64,000 nt of DNA. Origin: Burkholderia pyrrocinia (GTDB lineage Bacteria > Pseudomonadota > Gammaproteobacteria > Burkholderiales > Burkholderiaceae). The notes under the pieces were generated by a model, which had not been told where the DNA came from, made no database searches, and saw only the letters and a program-made list of their open reading frames with translations. Positions 8,697-21,791 of this stretch are shown piece by piece. Numbering within the stretch: position 1 is the stretch's first letter; each line of letters opens with the position of its first letter. The stretch lies in the NCBI RefSeq assembly GCF_003330765.1, contig NZ_CP024902.1, forward strand, positions 1,364,001-1,428,000, written 5' to 3'. The translations under genes were made by a program, and so were the position numbers.

Positions 8697-10256
8697 ATGC
8701 GACTTATATTGAGTGCGATGGTGGTGCTGCTACTCGCCGCTTGTGCGAGCCAGCCCCCTGTTGCCAACAACGCCGCCGATTCGCAGGCGACGTCCAACTA
8801 CCTTCGTAAATCAGCCACCGCCAAAGAAACTGTCGACGTCGACAAGCAATCCGTCGGCGACCTGACCAGTGCAGACTCCGATCTTTGGGGGCGCATCCGT
8901 CGCGGTTTCCAGATGCCCGACCTGCAGAGCGACCTCGTCGACATGCAGACGACCTGGTACACGCAGCGTCCCGATTACGTGCAGCGCATGACCGAGCGCT
9001 CGCAGAAGTATCTGTATCACATCGTCGAGGAGCTCGAGGCGCGCCACATGCCGACCGAGCTCGCGCTGCTGCCGTTCATCGAGTCCGCGTACAACCCGCA
9101 GGCGCTGTCGGTCGCGAAGGCGGCCGGCATGTGGCAGTTCATGCCCGGCACGGGCCGCACGTACAACCTGAAGCGCAACATGTGGCAGGACGAGCGCCGC
9201 GACGTGCTCGCGTCGACGAGCGCCGCGCTCGACTACCTGTCGCGCCTGCATGACATGTTCGGCGACTGGTACCTTGCGCTGGCCGCGTACAACTGGGGCG
9301 AGGGCAACGTGCAGCGCGCGATCGCGCGCAACCAGGCGGCCGGTCTGCCGACCGACTACCAGAGCCTGCGGATGCCGAACGAGACCCGCAACTATGTGCC
9401 GAAGCTGCAGGCGGTGAAGAACATCATCGCGAGCCCGCAGCAGTATGGCCTGACGTTGCCGGACATCCCGAACCACCCGTATTTCGTGACGGTCACGACA
9501 TCGCGCGACATGGACGTGGCGGTCGCCGCGAAGCTCGCGAACCTGTCGCTCGACGAGTTCCGCTCGCTGAACCCGTCGTTCTCGAAGCCGGTGATCCTCG
9601 GCGCGACCGAGCCGCAGATCCTGCTGCCGTTCGACAACGCGTCGGCGTTCGAGAAGAACCTGAAGGCATACAACGGCCAGCTGTCGTCGTGGACCACCTA
9701 TACGGTCAGCGAGCGTGCGCGGCCGGCCGCGATCGCCGAGAAGATCGGCGTGGATGCCGATACGCTGATGTCGATCAACAAGATTCCGGCCGGCATGCGC
9801 CTGAAGCCGGGCTCGACGATCGTCGTGCCGCGCGGCGATGACGACGACGAGGACATCAGTGCCGACGTCGCCGAAAACGGCGCGCTCGCGATGGAACCCG
9901 ACGTGCCCGACACGCGCAAGATGCTGATCCGCGTGCGCCGCAAGCAGTCGATGGCGGCAATCGCCGGCCGCTACGGCGTGTCGGTCGGCCAGCTCAAGGC
10001 GTGGAACCGTACGCACCGCGATCTCGTGATGCCGGGCCAGGCGCTCGTGCTGCACGTGCCGGTCGGTCGTTCGGTGCCGGCCGAGCCGGGTCCGGAGCGG
10101 ATCGCGACATCGGGTGGCGGCGCGCACATCGAACGCGCGAGCCTGTCGGTGGGTGGCAAGTCCCACGGCGCGAAGCGCGGCGCCGCCAAGCCGGCGGCCA
10201 AATCGGCGAAGGCTGCACCCGCCAAGGCCGCTGCGCACAAGAGCAAGAAGAAGTAA
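8697..10256 (+). CDS. mltD: Membrane-bound lytic murein transglycosylase D
   Basis: A 519-residue lipoprotein that cleaves peptidoglycan glycan strands to 1,6-anhydro products at the cell envelope. The lipobox is LLAACAS at residues 14-20 of the start at 8697; the in-frame ATG at 8670 would bury the signal. The goose-type lytic domain has FIESAYNPQALS with the catalytic Glu, then GMWQFMPGTGRTYNL and AAYNWGEGNV. Two LysM domains follow (TYTVSERARPAAIAEKIG and IRVRRKQSMAAIAGRYG), and the tail is Lys/Ala-rich. Length and order match MltD of other proteobacteria. Confidence 0.9.
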   Translation: MRLILSAMVVLLLAACASQPPVANNAADSQATSNYLRKSATAKETVDVDKQSVGDLTSADSDLWGRIRRGFQMPDLQSDLVDMQTTWYTQRPDYVQRMTERSQKYLYHIVEELEARHMPTELALLPFIESAYNPQALSVAKAAGMWQFMPGTGRTYNLKRNMWQDERRDVLASTSAALDYLSRLHDMFGDWYLALAAYNWGEGNVQRAIARNQAAGLPTDYQSLRMPNETRNYVPKLQAVKNIIASPQQYGLTLPDIPNHPYFVTVTTSRDMDVAVAAKLANLSLDEFRSLNPSFSKPVILGATEPQILLPFDNASAFEKNLKAYNGQLSSWTTYTVSERARPAAIAEKIGVDADTLMSINKIPAGMRLKPGSTIVVPRGDDDDEDISADVAENGALAMEPDVPDTRKMLIRVRRKQSMAAIAGRYGVSVGQLKAWNRTHRDLVMPGQALVLHVPVGRSVPAEPGPERIATSGGGAHIERASLSVGGKSHGAKRGAAKPAAKSAKAAPAKAAAHKSKKK

Positions 10257-10326
10257 CGCGGTTCGAAGCGCATCGTGCGGCCGGTCCGGGCCGTGCGATT
10301 GCGCTATCATCCGACGAAATGCGAAG

Positions 10327-10356
10327 AAACGCCGTCACCGAGGTGACGGCGTTTTC
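10327..10356 (+). terminator. Rho-independent terminator after mltD
   Basis: A stem CGCCGTCACC/GGTGACGGCG flanked by AAA on the left and TTTT on the right, 70 bp past the mltD stop. The A and T flanks would let it work in both directions. Confidence 0.7.
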
Positions 10357-10424
10357 GTTTGTGCGCGGCGCGAGGGCGCTGCTTCGAGGGTCTTCAAAGC
10401 GTCTTCATATAACAAGGGGAAGCG

Positions 10425-11642
10425 ATGTCGTCGGTGCAGGTGAGGGTGCTCGCGCTGTTTTCGATCGGGTATTTCGTGTCGTACGTGTTTCGCGGCGTCA
10501 ATCTGGGCTTCGCGCCGTTCGTCACGCATGAGCTCGGGCTGTCGGCCGCCGATCTCGGCCTGCTCACCAGTCTCTATTTCCTGGGCTTCGCGGGTGCGCA
10601 GATCCCGGCCGGCGTGATGCTCGACCACTTTGGCCCGCGCCGCGTGACGGCCGGCATGCTGCTGTTCGCGGCGGCCGGTGCGGCCGTGTTCGGCGCCGCG
10701 CACGGCATCGGCACGATGATGGTCGGCCGGCTGCTGATCGGCGTTGGCGTGTCGGTGTGTCTCGGTGCGGCGTTCAAGGCGCTCGCGCAGCATTTCCCGG
10801 TCGGCCGGCTGCCGCTCGTCAACGGCCTCGTGATGGCAGTCGGCGGCCTCGGCGGCGTCATGGTCGGTTCGCCGCTGACCTGGCTGCTCGGCTGGACGAG
10901 CTGGCGCGCGATCTGTTTCGGCCTCGCGGTGCTGACGGTGATCGTCGCGGCCTCGATCGGCGTCGGCGCACCCGAAGCGAAGCAGGTACGCCACCAGGGC
11001 GGGCTCGTCAGCCAGTTCAAGGGCACGTGGCACATCCTCAGCAGTCGCGCGTTCTGGAAGATCTCGTCGTTCTCCGTCGTCACGCAGGGCGTGTTCTACG
11101 CGATGCAGTCGCTGTGGGTCGGGCCATACCTGCGCGATGTCGCGGGGTTCGATGCGCCGCATGCCGCGCGCCTCGTGTCGGTGCTCGGCTTCGCGATGAT
11201 GGCCGGCTGCGTCGGCTTCGGCGCCGCGGCGCGCGTGCTCGAGCGGCGCGGCGTGTCCGTCTATGCGTTCTGCGGCGTCGGCATGGCGCTGTTCGTCGCG
11301 ACGCAGGCCGCGATCGTCGCGCGCGTGCCGTTGCCGCCGGCCGTGCTGTGGGCCGCATACGGGATGTTCGGCGGCGTCGGCATCCTGACCTACGCGGTGA
11401 TGGCCGGGCATTTTCCCGCCCACCTGATCGGCCGCGCGAACACGACGCTCACGCTCGTGATCTTCCTGCTGATCTTTGCGTTCCAGATCGGCGTCGGCGC
11501 GGTGCTGTCGCACTGGCCCGCGGTCGACGGCCGTTATCCGGCCGCCGCGCACCTCACCGCATGGGGCGTGCTGCTCGCGCTGCAGCTCGCGAGCGCGGTC
11601 TGGTACGTATGGCCCGCGCGCGGTGCTGGCCAAGCGCACTGA
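10425..11642 (+). CDS. MFS permease
   Basis: A 405-residue major facilitator with about 12 membrane helices. Helix 1 begins RVLALFSIGYFVSYVFRG and the loop 2-3 signature is GVMLDHFGPRRVTAG. The closest families by eye are the CynX/sugar-phosphate-permease-like MFS proteins; the substrate is not evident. AAGGGGAAGCG precedes the ATG. It stands between the mltD terminator and the carA promoter, so it is probably monocistronic. Confidence 0.75.
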   Translation: MSSVQVRVLALFSIGYFVSYVFRGVNLGFAPFVTHELGLSAADLGLLTSLYFLGFAGAQIPAGVMLDHFGPRRVTAGMLLFAAAGAAVFGAAHGIGTMMVGRLLIGVGVSVCLGAAFKALAQHFPVGRLPLVNGLVMAVGGLGGVMVGSPLTWLLGWTSWRAICFGLAVLTVIVAASIGVGAPEAKQVRHQGGLVSQFKGTWHILSSRAFWKISSFSVVTQGVFYAMQSLWVGPYLRDVAGFDAPHAARLVSVLGFAMMAGCVGFGAAARVLERRGVSVYAFCGVGMALFVATQAAIVARVPLPPAVLWAAYGMFGGVGILTYAVMAGHFPAHLIGRANTTLTLVIFLLIFAFQIGVGAVLSHWPAVDGRYPAAAHLTAWGVLLALQLASAVWYVWPARGAGQAH

Positions 11643-11745
11643 TCCGGCGGTACGCTGGCAGGTAGGGCGGCCGCGGAAACGGGGCCGCAGCACGTTGCGC
11701 TGCGCCGCCGAGCACGGCGCACGCATGATCAGACGGCCATATCCG

Positions 11746-11775
11746 TTGAAGATAGGGCCATTTTCAGGCTATAAT
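11746..11775 (+). promoter_or_regulatory. Promoter for carA with a long leader
   Basis: TTGAAG (11746-11751), an 18-bp spacer and a perfect TATAAT (11770-11775). The start of transcription would be near 11782, about 225 nt before carA. The leader, 11782-12007, holds no coding frame I trust. Confidence 0.65.
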
Positions 11776-12007
11776 TTGAAAGTTTGTGCTGATCAACCTC
11801 GCACCCTAGCGCCTACCTCATTCATCCCGTTCATCCGCCGCACGCCGCCTGCCGGGCGATGCCGCGAAGCCTCGTGCGCCACGCGCCGGGTTCGCGTCTC
11901 GACAACGCAGGCCGCGTCCAGCTAGCGACTACGCGCGCCCACGCAGCGCGACGCTCGCGCGGCAGGGTAAACAGGTCGGCAACAGGGTGTTCCCCAAGGA
12001 GCCTCCC

Positions 12008-13153
12008 GTGTTGCCGTCTTTTTCTCCCGCCTTGCTTGCACTCGCCGACGGCACGGTCTTTCGTGGTTATTCGATCGGGGCCGAAGGGCACACGATCGGC
12101 GAAGTCGTGTTCAATACCGCGATCACCGGCTATCAGGAAATCCTGACTGACCCGAGCTACGCGCGCCAGATCGTTACGCTCACCTACCCGCATATCGGCA
12201 ACGTCGGCGTCAACGCCGAAGATGTCGAAGCCACGAAAGTCCATGCCGCCGGCCTGATCATCCGTGATCTGCCCACGCTCGCATCGAATTTCCGCATGGA
12301 CCGCACGCTCGGCGATTACCTGCGCGACGAAGGCGTCGTCGCGATCTCCGGCATCGATACCCGCAAGCTGACCCGCATCCTGCGCGACAAGGGCGCGCAG
12401 AGCGGCTGCATCCTGGCCGGTTCGGATGACGAGGCGAAGGCGATCGAGCTCGCGCGCTCGTTCCAGGGCCTCGCGGGCATGGATCTCGCGAAGGTCGTGT
12501 CGACCACCAAGCCGTTCGAGTGGAAGCAGACCGAATGGCGCCTCGAAGGCGGCTACGGCATGCAGGAAGCGCCGAAGTACCGCGTCGTCGCCTACGATTT
12601 CGGTGTCAAGTACAACATCCTGCGCATGCTCGCGGAGCGCGGCTGCCACGTGACCGTGCTGCCCGCACAGGCGAGCGCGGCCGATGCGCTCGCGCTGAAT
12701 CCGGACGGCATCTTCCTGTCGAACGGCCCCGGCGATCCGGAACCGTGCGATTACGCGATCGCGGCCACGAAGGCATTCATCGAGCGCGGCGTGCCGACCT
12801 TCGGTATTTGCCTCGGCCACCAGATCATGGGCCTCGCGGTCGGCGCGAAAACGCTGAAGATGAAGACGGGTCACCACGGCGCGAACCACCCGGTGAAGGA
12901 TCTCGGCAACGGCCGTGTCGTGATCACGTCGCAGAACCACGGCTTCGCGGTCGACGCGGATTCGCTGCCGGCCAACGCGCGCGTGACGCACGTGTCGCTG
13001 TTCGACGGCACGCTGCAGGGCTTCGAGCTTACCGACAAGCCGGCCTTCTGCTTCCAGGGCCACCCGGAAGCTTCGCCGGGCCCGCACGACATCGGCTATC
13101 TGTTCGACCGTTTCACCGCGCTGATGGACGCGGCGAAGCAGCGCAACGCTTAA
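12008..13153 (+). CDS. carA: Carbamoyl-phosphate synthase small (glutaminase) subunit
   Basis: A 381-residue class I glutamine amidotransferase subunit feeding ammonia to CarB for carbamoyl phosphate, the precursor of pyrimidines and arginine. The N-terminal CPSase domain has [21 protein letters not shown]. The amidotransferase domain carries the nucleophile Cys in [13 protein letters not shown] and the His-Glu pair in [16 protein letters not shown] 12008 is chosen because AAGGAG sits 6 nt upstream; the GTG at 11987 adds a non-conserved leader. The LysE gene separates it from carB. Confidence 0.95.
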   Translation: MLPSFSPALLALADGTVFRGYSIGAEGHTIGEVVFNTAITGYQEILTDPSYARQIVTLTYPHIGNVGVNAEDVEATKVHAAGLIIRDLPTLASNFRMDRTLGDYLRDEGVVAISGIDTRKLTRILRDKGAQSGCILAGSDDEAKAIELARSFQGLAGMDLAKVVSTTKPFEWKQTEWRLEGGYGMQEAPKYRVVAYDFGVKYNILRMLAERGCHVTVLPAQASAADALALNPDGIFLSNGPGDPEPCDYAIAATKAFIERGVPTFGICLGHQIMGLAVGAKTLKMKTGHHGANHPVKDLGNGRVVITSQNHGFAVDADSLPANARVTHVSLFDGTLQGFELTDKPAFCFQGHPEASPGPHDIGYLFDRFTALMDAAKQRNA

Positions 13154-13189
13154 CCTACTGACGCAACCGAAGGACGGGAGATTCGCATC

Positions 13190-13849
13190 ATGTTCGGCCA
13201 CGCACTCGGCATCACGGATATCTGGACCTATGTGTTCGGCGTGATCTTCATCATCCTGCTGCCGGGGCCGAACTCGATGTACGTGCTGTCGCTCGCGGCG
13301 CAGCGCGGCGTGAAGGCCGGCTATCGCGCGGCCTGCGGCGTGTTCCTCGGCGATACGGTGCTGATGGTGCTGTCCGCCGCGGGCGTCGCGTCGCTGCTGA
13401 AGACGAATCCGCTGCTGTTCTCGGTCGTCAAGTACGGCGGCGCTGCGTATCTGCTCTACATCGGCACCGGCATGCTGCGCAGCGCGTGGCAAAAGCTGCG
13501 CGCGCCGGCCAATACGCCGGCCGACGCGCCGCGCGCGGTCGACGGCGAGCGGCCGTTCCGCAAGGCGCTGATCGTGAGCCTGCTGAACCCGAAGGCGATC
13601 CTGTTCTTCATCTCGTTCTTCATCCAGTTCGTCGACCCGGCATTCCCGCATCCCGCGCTGCCGTTCTTCGTGCTCGGGGCGATCGCGCAAGGCGCGAGCT
13701 TCCTGTACCTGAGCACGCTGATCTTCGCGGGTGCGCGGCTCGCCGAGCACTTCCGCCGCCGCCGCAAGCTTGCGGCAGGCGCGGCGAGCAGCGTGGGCGG
13801 CCTGTTCATCGGTTTCTCGGTGAAGCTCGCGCTCGCCACCATGAGTTGA
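13190..13849 (+). CDS. LysE/RhtB family amino-acid exporter
   Basis: A 219-residue inner-membrane protein with six hydrophobic segments and the family signature [18 protein letters not shown] near residue 21. The second half has the conserved [20 protein letters not shown]. Such proteins export amino acids or related metabolites; the LeuE/RhtB branch is a reasonable guess. It lies between carA and carB in the same direction (36 and 49 bp gaps), so it is probably cotranscribed. GGACGGGAG precedes the ATG. Confidence 0.85.
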   Translation: MFGHALGITDIWTYVFGVIFIILLPGPNSMYVLSLAAQRGVKAGYRAACGVFLGDTVLMVLSAAGVASLLKTNPLLFSVVKYGGAAYLLYIGTGMLRSAWQKLRAPANTPADAPRAVDGERPFRKALIVSLLNPKAILFFISFFIQFVDPAFPHPALPFFVLGAIAQGASFLYLSTLIFAGARLAEHFRRRRKLAAGAASSVGGLFIGFSVKLALATMS

Positions 13850-13898
13850 GCGCAGCCGGCCGACCCACGACAACGATTACTTATTGAATTCACAAGCC

Positions 13899-17153
<3,255 letters not shown>

Positions 17154-17183
17154 GCAGTCAGTTACCTGTCGAAGCAACACGTG

Positions 17184-17243
17184 CCGCGATTAGGCGGTGT
17201 TTCCAGTTCACCGGAAACGCGCTTAATCGCGGTGATTTTTTTT
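17184..17243 (+). terminator. Terminator between carB and greA
   Basis: A long stem, CCGCGATTAGGCG paired with CGCTTAATCGCGG (one G-U), continues into GTTTCC/GGAAAC and ends in eight T residues (17236-17243). It closes the car operon 31 bp past carB. GreA starts 28 bp after the T-run, so the greA promoter must overlap it or greA depends on read-through. Confidence 0.85.
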
Positions 17244-17271
17244 AAAGACGATTTTAGCGATTGAGCCGTTT

Positions 17272-17748
17272 ATGAGCACCATTCCGTTGACAAAGCGTGG
17301 CGCAGAGCAACTGCGCGATGAATTGCAGCGCCTCAAGTCCGTCGAGCGGCCGGCCGTGATCAACGCGATCGCGGAGGCCCGCGCACAGGGTGATCTGTCC
17401 GAAAACGCCGAATACGACGCAGCGAAGGAAAAGCAGGGCTTCATCGAGGGTCGCATCGCGGACCTCGAATCGAAGCTGTCCGCCGCGCAAATCATCGATC
17501 CCACGGTGCTCGACGCCGATGGCCGCGTGGTGTTTGCCGCGACGGTCGAACTCGAGGATCTCGAATCGGGCGACACCGTCAAGTACCAGATCGTCGGCGA
17601 CGACGAAGCCGATATCGATCACGGCCTGATTTCGGTCAGCTCGCCGATCGCGCGCGCGCTGATCGGCAAGACCGAAGGCGACGTCGCGGCCGTGCAGGCC
17701 CCGAGCGGCGTGCGCGAATACGAAATCATCTCGGTCAGCTACGTCTGA
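17272..17748 (+). CDS. greA: Transcription elongation factor GreA
   Basis: A 158-residue cleavage factor that rescues backtracked RNA polymerase. The N-terminal coiled coil carries the acidic tip in [13 protein letters not shown] (about residues 38-50), and the C-terminal FKBP-like domain ends in [13 protein letters not shown]. Length matches GreA exactly. It is followed 12 bp later by the DUF4149 gene. Confidence 0.95.
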   Translation: MSTIPLTKRGAEQLRDELQRLKSVERPAVINAIAEARAQGDLSENAEYDAAKEKQGFIEGRIADLESKLSAAQIIDPTVLDADGRVVFAATVELEDLESGDTVKYQIVGDDEADIDHGLISVSSPIARALIGKTEGDVAAVQAPSGVREYEIISVSYV

Positions 17749-17759
17749 AGCGGGGCGAC

Positions 17760-18221
17760 GTGATGCCGCATCGCGTGTTCCGTCTGCTGTCGGCCGTGTG
17801 GGTCGGCAGCCTGCTGACGATCGGGTATGCGGTCGCGCCCGTGCTGTTCAAGACGCTGGAGCGGATGACGGCCGGTTCGGTCGCCGCCCAGTTGTTCCGT
17901 ATCGAGGCGATCCTCGGTGTCGTGTGCGGCGTGCTGCTGCTCGCGTTGTCGAACCAGCAGGTGCGGCGCGGCAGCAGCGAATATCGTCGCGTGCGCTGGA
18001 TCGTCGCCGCGATGGTCGTGTGCGTGCTGGTCGGGTATTTCGCGCTGCAGCCGTTCATGAACGCGCTGCGGGTGGCCGCGATGGACGCGGGCACCGATAT
18101 CGCGAACTCGCCGTATGCGAGTCGCTTCGGGATGCTGCACGGCGTCTCGAGCGTGTTCTATCTCGTCGAGAGCGTGCTGGGGCTGATGCTGATCTGGCGT
18201 CTGCCGGCGCGCGACGCCTGA
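17760..18221 (+). CDS. DUF4149 domain membrane protein
   Basis: A 153-residue inner-membrane protein with four hydrophobic segments. Start candidates are GTG 17760 and ATG 17763. The segment VWVGSLLTIGYAVAPVLFKTL and the SRFGMLHGVSSVFYLVES near the C-terminus fit the DUF4149 family, which has no established function and often follows greA in betaproteobacteria. It is probably cotranscribed with greA and converges on yhbY. Confidence 0.75.
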   Translation: MMPHRVFRLLSAVWVGSLLTIGYAVAPVLFKTLERMTAGSVAAQLFRIEAILGVVCGVLLLALSNQQVRRGSSEYRRVRWIVAAMVVCVLVGYFALQPFMNALRVAAMDAGTDIANSPYASRFGMLHGVSSVFYLVESVLGLMLIWRLPARDA

Positions 18222-18269
18222 GCGCCGCGCGGGCAGGGCGGCACGGGATGCCCCGTGCCGCGCACGCGA

Positions 18270-18797
18270 TTACTTGTCCTGGAACGGCCGCTTGGTGCTT
18301 GCCTGGCGCTTTTTCGCGCGCTTCACGTTGCCGCCCGCCGTCACGCGCTCGTTGCCGCGCACGACGACCTTCGTCGGCTTCGGGCGACGCACGGGGCTCG
18401 CGTTCGGCGACACCTTGACGACCTTGACGGTGCGCGGTGCGCGGCCTTTATGGTCGTCGGCGGCTTCGGCCGCGCTCGGCAGCGTGCCGGCACGACGGCC
18501 GCGGGCCGGGGCCGCGGCGGGGGCTTCGGGCTTCCAGATCACCAGCAGCTTGCCGATGTGCTGGATCGGCGCTGCGCTCAGGCGGTCGCAGATCTCGTCG
18601 TAGACGGCGACGCGTTCGTCGCGTTCGTCGCCGAACACGCGGATCTTGATCAGCTGGTGCGCGGCGAGGTGCACCTTGATCTCCTTCAGCACTGCGTCGG
18701 TCAGCCCTTCGGCGCCGATCAGCACGACGGGCTTGAGCGCATGGGCCTGGGAGCGCAGCGCGGAGCGCTCGGCGGGAGAAAGCGAAAGGGCGGGCAT
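18270..18797 (-). CDS. yhbY: YhbY/CRM-domain RNA-binding protein
   Basis: A 175-residue protein. Residues 1-95 are a CRM domain (RSQAHALKPVVLIGAEGLTD, then HQLIKIRVFG), a fold that binds the large ribosomal subunit precursor. A basic, Ala/Arg/Lys-rich tail of about 80 residues makes it almost twice the length of E. coli YhbY (97). The divergent neighbour is rlmE, a 23S rRNA methyltransferase, so both promoters of this roughly 190-bp gap serve ribosome assembly genes. Confidence 0.85.
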   Translation of the reverse strand: MPALSLSPAERSALRSQAHALKPVVLIGAEGLTDAVLKEIKVHLAAHQLIKIRVFGDERDERVAVYDEICDRLSAAPIQHIGKLLVIWKPEAPAAAPARGRRAGTLPSAAEAADDHKGRAPRTVKVVKVSPNASPVRRPKPTKVVVRGNERVTAGGNVKRAKKRQASTKRPFQDK

Positions 18798-18990
18798 GGA
18801 AATGTCGAAATCTTAATAAGGGCGCGCTGCCTGAAAAGCGATCGCGGAAAGTTACCGCGTCAGACGCGCGCCGAAACCACGTAAAATCGCGGCTTAGGCC
18901 TGAAAAGGGGCCGCAGCCGCGCGAAGAAGACGCGTATTATCCGCTAAAAGCGCGGCTTCACGAAGCAAATAGCAGCAATCTCTCTCTCGA

Positions 18991-19653
18991 ATGGCAAAAA
19001 ACCGCTTTAACCAGAACTGGCTGCATGACCACATCAACGACCCGTACGTCAAAATGGCGCAGCGGGAGGGCTATCGCGCGCGTGCCGCGTACAAACTGAA
19101 GGAAATCGACGAGCAGGACAAGCTGGTGCGTCCGGGCCAGGTCATCGTCGATCTCGGTGCGACGCCGGGCAGCTGGAGCCAGTATGCCCGCAACAAGCTC
19201 GCGCAGGGCAAGAAGCGCGACACCGAGCGCGAAGGCGGCATCGACGGCACGATCATTGCGCTCGACCTGCTGCCGATGGAGCCGATCGCCGACGTCCACT
19301 TCATCCAGGGCGACTTCCGCGAGGACGAAGTCCTCCTCCAACTCGAGGAACTGCTCGAAGGTCGTTCGGTGGACCTTGTTATTTCGGACATGGCCCCCAA
19401 CCTCTCCGGCGTGGCCTCGGCGGACGCGGCGCGCATCGAGCATCTCTGCGATCTGGCGCTCGAATTCGCGCAGAACCATCTGAAGCCGGACGGTGCGCTG
19501 CTCGTGAAGTGCTTTCACGGCAGCGGTTACAGCCAGATCGTCGAGAAATTCAAACAGCAGTTTAAGACCGTCGCGCCGCGCAAACCCAAGGCGTCCCGCG
19601 ACAAATCGTCCGAAACGTTCATTTTGGGTCGGCATCTGAAGCATCCGCGCTGA
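18991..19653 (+). CDS. rlmE: 23S rRNA 2'-O-ribose U2552 methyltransferase
   Basis: A 220-residue FtsJ-family enzyme. The SAM motif [16 protein letters not shown] is near residue 52, and the K-D-K-E tetrad is recognisable (Lys in [10 protein letters not shown], Asp in [10 protein letters not shown], Lys in [10 protein letters not shown], Glu near the end). It methylates the A loop of 23S rRNA late in 50S assembly. No clear Shine-Dalgarno is seen before the ATG. The gene precedes ftsH, the widespread rlmE-ftsH order. Confidence 0.93.
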   Translation: MAKNRFNQNWLHDHINDPYVKMAQREGYRARAAYKLKEIDEQDKLVRPGQVIVDLGATPGSWSQYARNKLAQGKKRDTEREGGIDGTIIALDLLPMEPIADVHFIQGDFREDEVLLQLEELLEGRSVDLVISDMAPNLSGVASADAARIEHLCDLALEFAQNHLKPDGALLVKCFHGSGYSQIVEKFKQQFKTVAPRKPKASRDKSSETFILGRHLKHPR

Positions 19654-19819
19654 TGCGCAGCGGGATGCCGCAAACGGGCTCCGGCCCTTGCCAGACAAGC
19701 GAAGCGCTATCGCCGCGGTTGTCAATGCTTATGGCGAGGGTGGTCGGACTGGATTAGAATGACCGAGGGGCGCCGCAAGGAAAATGTAGGCGCTCGTCTA
19801 CGAGTGAAGGAGTGGTGCT

Positions 19820-21715
19820 TTGAACAACAATATGTTTTCGAAGGCAGCGGTGTGGCTGGTAATCGCACTGGTGCTGTTTACGGTGTTCAAGCAGTTCGAC
19901 AAGCCCCGCGTGCAGGAAGGCGTGTCCTATTCGCAGTTCATGGACGACGCCAAGAGCGGCAAGGTCAAGAACGTTATCGTTCAGGGGCGCAACCTCACCG
20001 TCACTCCGGCTGATGGCCAGAAATACCAGATCGTGTCGCCCGGCGACATCTGGATGGTCGGCGATCTGATGAAGTACGGCGTGCAAGTCAGCGGCAAGGC
20101 CGACGACGAGCCGAACGCGCTGATGTCCGCGCTGTACTACCTCGGGCCGACGATCCTGATCATCGTGTTCTGGTTCTACATGATGAGGCAGATGCAGGGG
20201 GGCGGCAAAGGCGGCGCCTTCTCGTTCGGCAAATCGCGCGCGCGGCTGATCGACGAGAACAACAACGCGGTGAACTTCTCCGACGTCGCGGGCTGCGACG
20301 AAGCAAAGGAAGAAGTGTCCGAGCTCGTCGACTTCCTGCGCGATCCACAGAAATTCCAGAAGCTGGGCGGTCGCATTCCGCGCGGCGTGCTGCTGGTCGG
20401 CCCGCCGGGTACCGGCAAGACGCTGCTGGCCCGCGCGATCGCGGGTGAAGCGAAGGTACCGTTCTTCAGCATCTCGGGTTCGGACTTCGTCGAAATGTTC
20501 GTTGGCGTCGGCGCGGCTCGTGTGCGCGACATGTTCGAGCAGGCGAAGAAGCACGCGCCGTGCATCGTGTTCATCGACGAAATCGACGCGGTCGGCCGTC
20601 ATCGCGGCGCCGGCATGGGCGGCGGCAACGACGAGCGCGAGCAGACGCTGAACCAGATGCTCGTGGAGATGGACGGCTTCGAGGCGAATTCGGGCGTGAT
20701 CGTGATCGCCGCGACCAACCGTTCCGACGTGCTCGACAAGGCGCTGCTGCGCCCGGGCCGTTTCGACCGCCAGGTCTATGTCGGCCTGCCGGACATCCGC
20801 GGCCGCGAGCAGATCATGCGCGTGCACCTGCGCAAGGTACCGATCTCGAACGACGTCGATGCTGCAGTCATCGCGCGCGGCACGCCGGGCTTCTCGGGCG
20901 CCGATCTCGCGAACCTCGTGAACGAGGCCGCGCTGTTCGCCGCACGCCGTGGCAAGCGCATCGTCGAAATGCAGGATTTCGAGGACGCGAAGGACAAGAT
21001 CTTCATGGGTCCGGAGCGCAAGTCGGCCGTGATCCGCGAGGAAGCGAAGCGTGCGACCGCTTACCACGAGTCGGGCCACGCGGTGGTTGCGAAGCTGCTG
21101 CCGAAGGCCGACCCCGTGCACAAGGTCACGATTATCCCGCGCGGCCGTGCGCTGGGTGTCACGTGGCAGTTGCCGGAGCATGACAACGAGACATACTCGA
21201 AGGACTACCTGCTGGACCGCCTCGCGATCCTGTTTGGTGGGCGGGTGGCGGAAGAGCTGTTCATGAATCTCGTCAGCACCGGCGCATCGGACGACTTCAA
21301 CAAGGCGACCCAGACGGCGCGTGCGATGGTGGCCCGTTTCGGCATGACCGATGCGCTCGGGCCGATGGTCTACGTCGACGACGAGAACGAAGCGTCGCCG
21401 TTTGGCCGCGGCTTCACCCGCACGATCTCGGAAGCGACGCAGCAGAAGGTCGATTCGGAAATCCGCCGCGTGCTGGACGATCAGTACAACCTCGCGCGAC
21501 GCCTGCTCGAAGAGAACCGCGACAAGGTCGAAGCGATGACGGCCGCACTGATGGAGTGGGAGACGATCGACGCCGATCAGATCAACGACATCATGGAAGG
21601 CCGTCCGCCGCGCTCGCCGAAGAGTTCGCCGGCTGTCGGTGGCGATTCGTCGGGCGGCGGCAGCAGCGCCGAGGTCAAGCCCGCCAACGCACCGGCGCCT
21701 GCTTCGCCGGCATAA
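19820..21715 (+). CDS. ftsH: ATP-dependent zinc metalloprotease FtsH
   Basis: A 631-residue membrane AAA+ protease that degrades misfolded membrane proteins and short-lived regulators. A TTG start is used: AAGGAG lies 7 nt before TTG 19820, giving [14 protein letters not shown]. Two membrane helices (about 5-22 and 102-122) enclose a periplasmic domain. Walker A is GPPGTGKT, Walker B is [11 protein letters not shown], the second region of homology is RPGRFDRQV, and the zinc site is HESGH. A Gly/Ser/Ala/Pro-rich tail ends the protein. Confidence 0.95.
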   Translation: MNNNMFSKAAVWLVIALVLFTVFKQFDKPRVQEGVSYSQFMDDAKSGKVKNVIVQGRNLTVTPADGQKYQIVSPGDIWMVGDLMKYGVQVSGKADDEPNALMSALYYLGPTILIIVFWFYMMRQMQGGGKGGAFSFGKSRARLIDENNNAVNFSDVAGCDEAKEEVSELVDFLRDPQKFQKLGGRIPRGVLLVGPPGTGKTLLARAIAGEAKVPFFSISGSDFVEMFVGVGAARVRDMFEQAKKHAPCIVFIDEIDAVGRHRGAGMGGGNDEREQTLNQMLVEMDGFEANSGVIVIAATNRSDVLDKALLRPGRFDRQVYVGLPDIRGREQIMRVHLRKVPISNDVDAAVIARGTPGFSGADLANLVNEAALFAARRGKRIVEMQDFEDAKDKIFMGPERKSAVIREEAKRATAYHESGHAVVAKLLPKADPVHKVTIIPRGRALGVTWQLPEHDNETYSKDYLLDRLAILFGGRVAEELFMNLVSTGASDDFNKATQTARAMVARFGMTDALGPMVYVDDENEASPFGRGFTRTISEATQQKVDSEIRRVLDDQYNLARRLLEENRDKVEAMTAALMEWETIDADQINDIMEGRPPRSPKSSPAVGGDSSGGGSSAEVKPANAPAPASPA

Positions 21716-21735
21716 TCTCCGTTTTGGTACGGTTC

Positions 21736-21768
21736 ACGGGCTGGTGTGGCTTCACACCGGCCCGTTTT
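21736..21768 (+). terminator. Terminator after ftsH
   Basis: A 13-bp stem ACGGGCTGGTGTG/CACACCGGCCCGT with one U-G pair and loop GCTT, followed by TTTT. It separates ftsH from folP, whose start lies only 24 bp further. Confidence 0.75.
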
Positions 21769-21791
21769 GCATTCATCCACGCCAGTCGCTC

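Noticed and set aside
11831-13873. 680-codon antisense frame over carA and the LysE gene
   Set aside because: Shadow of two well-supported genes, with no recognisable motif.
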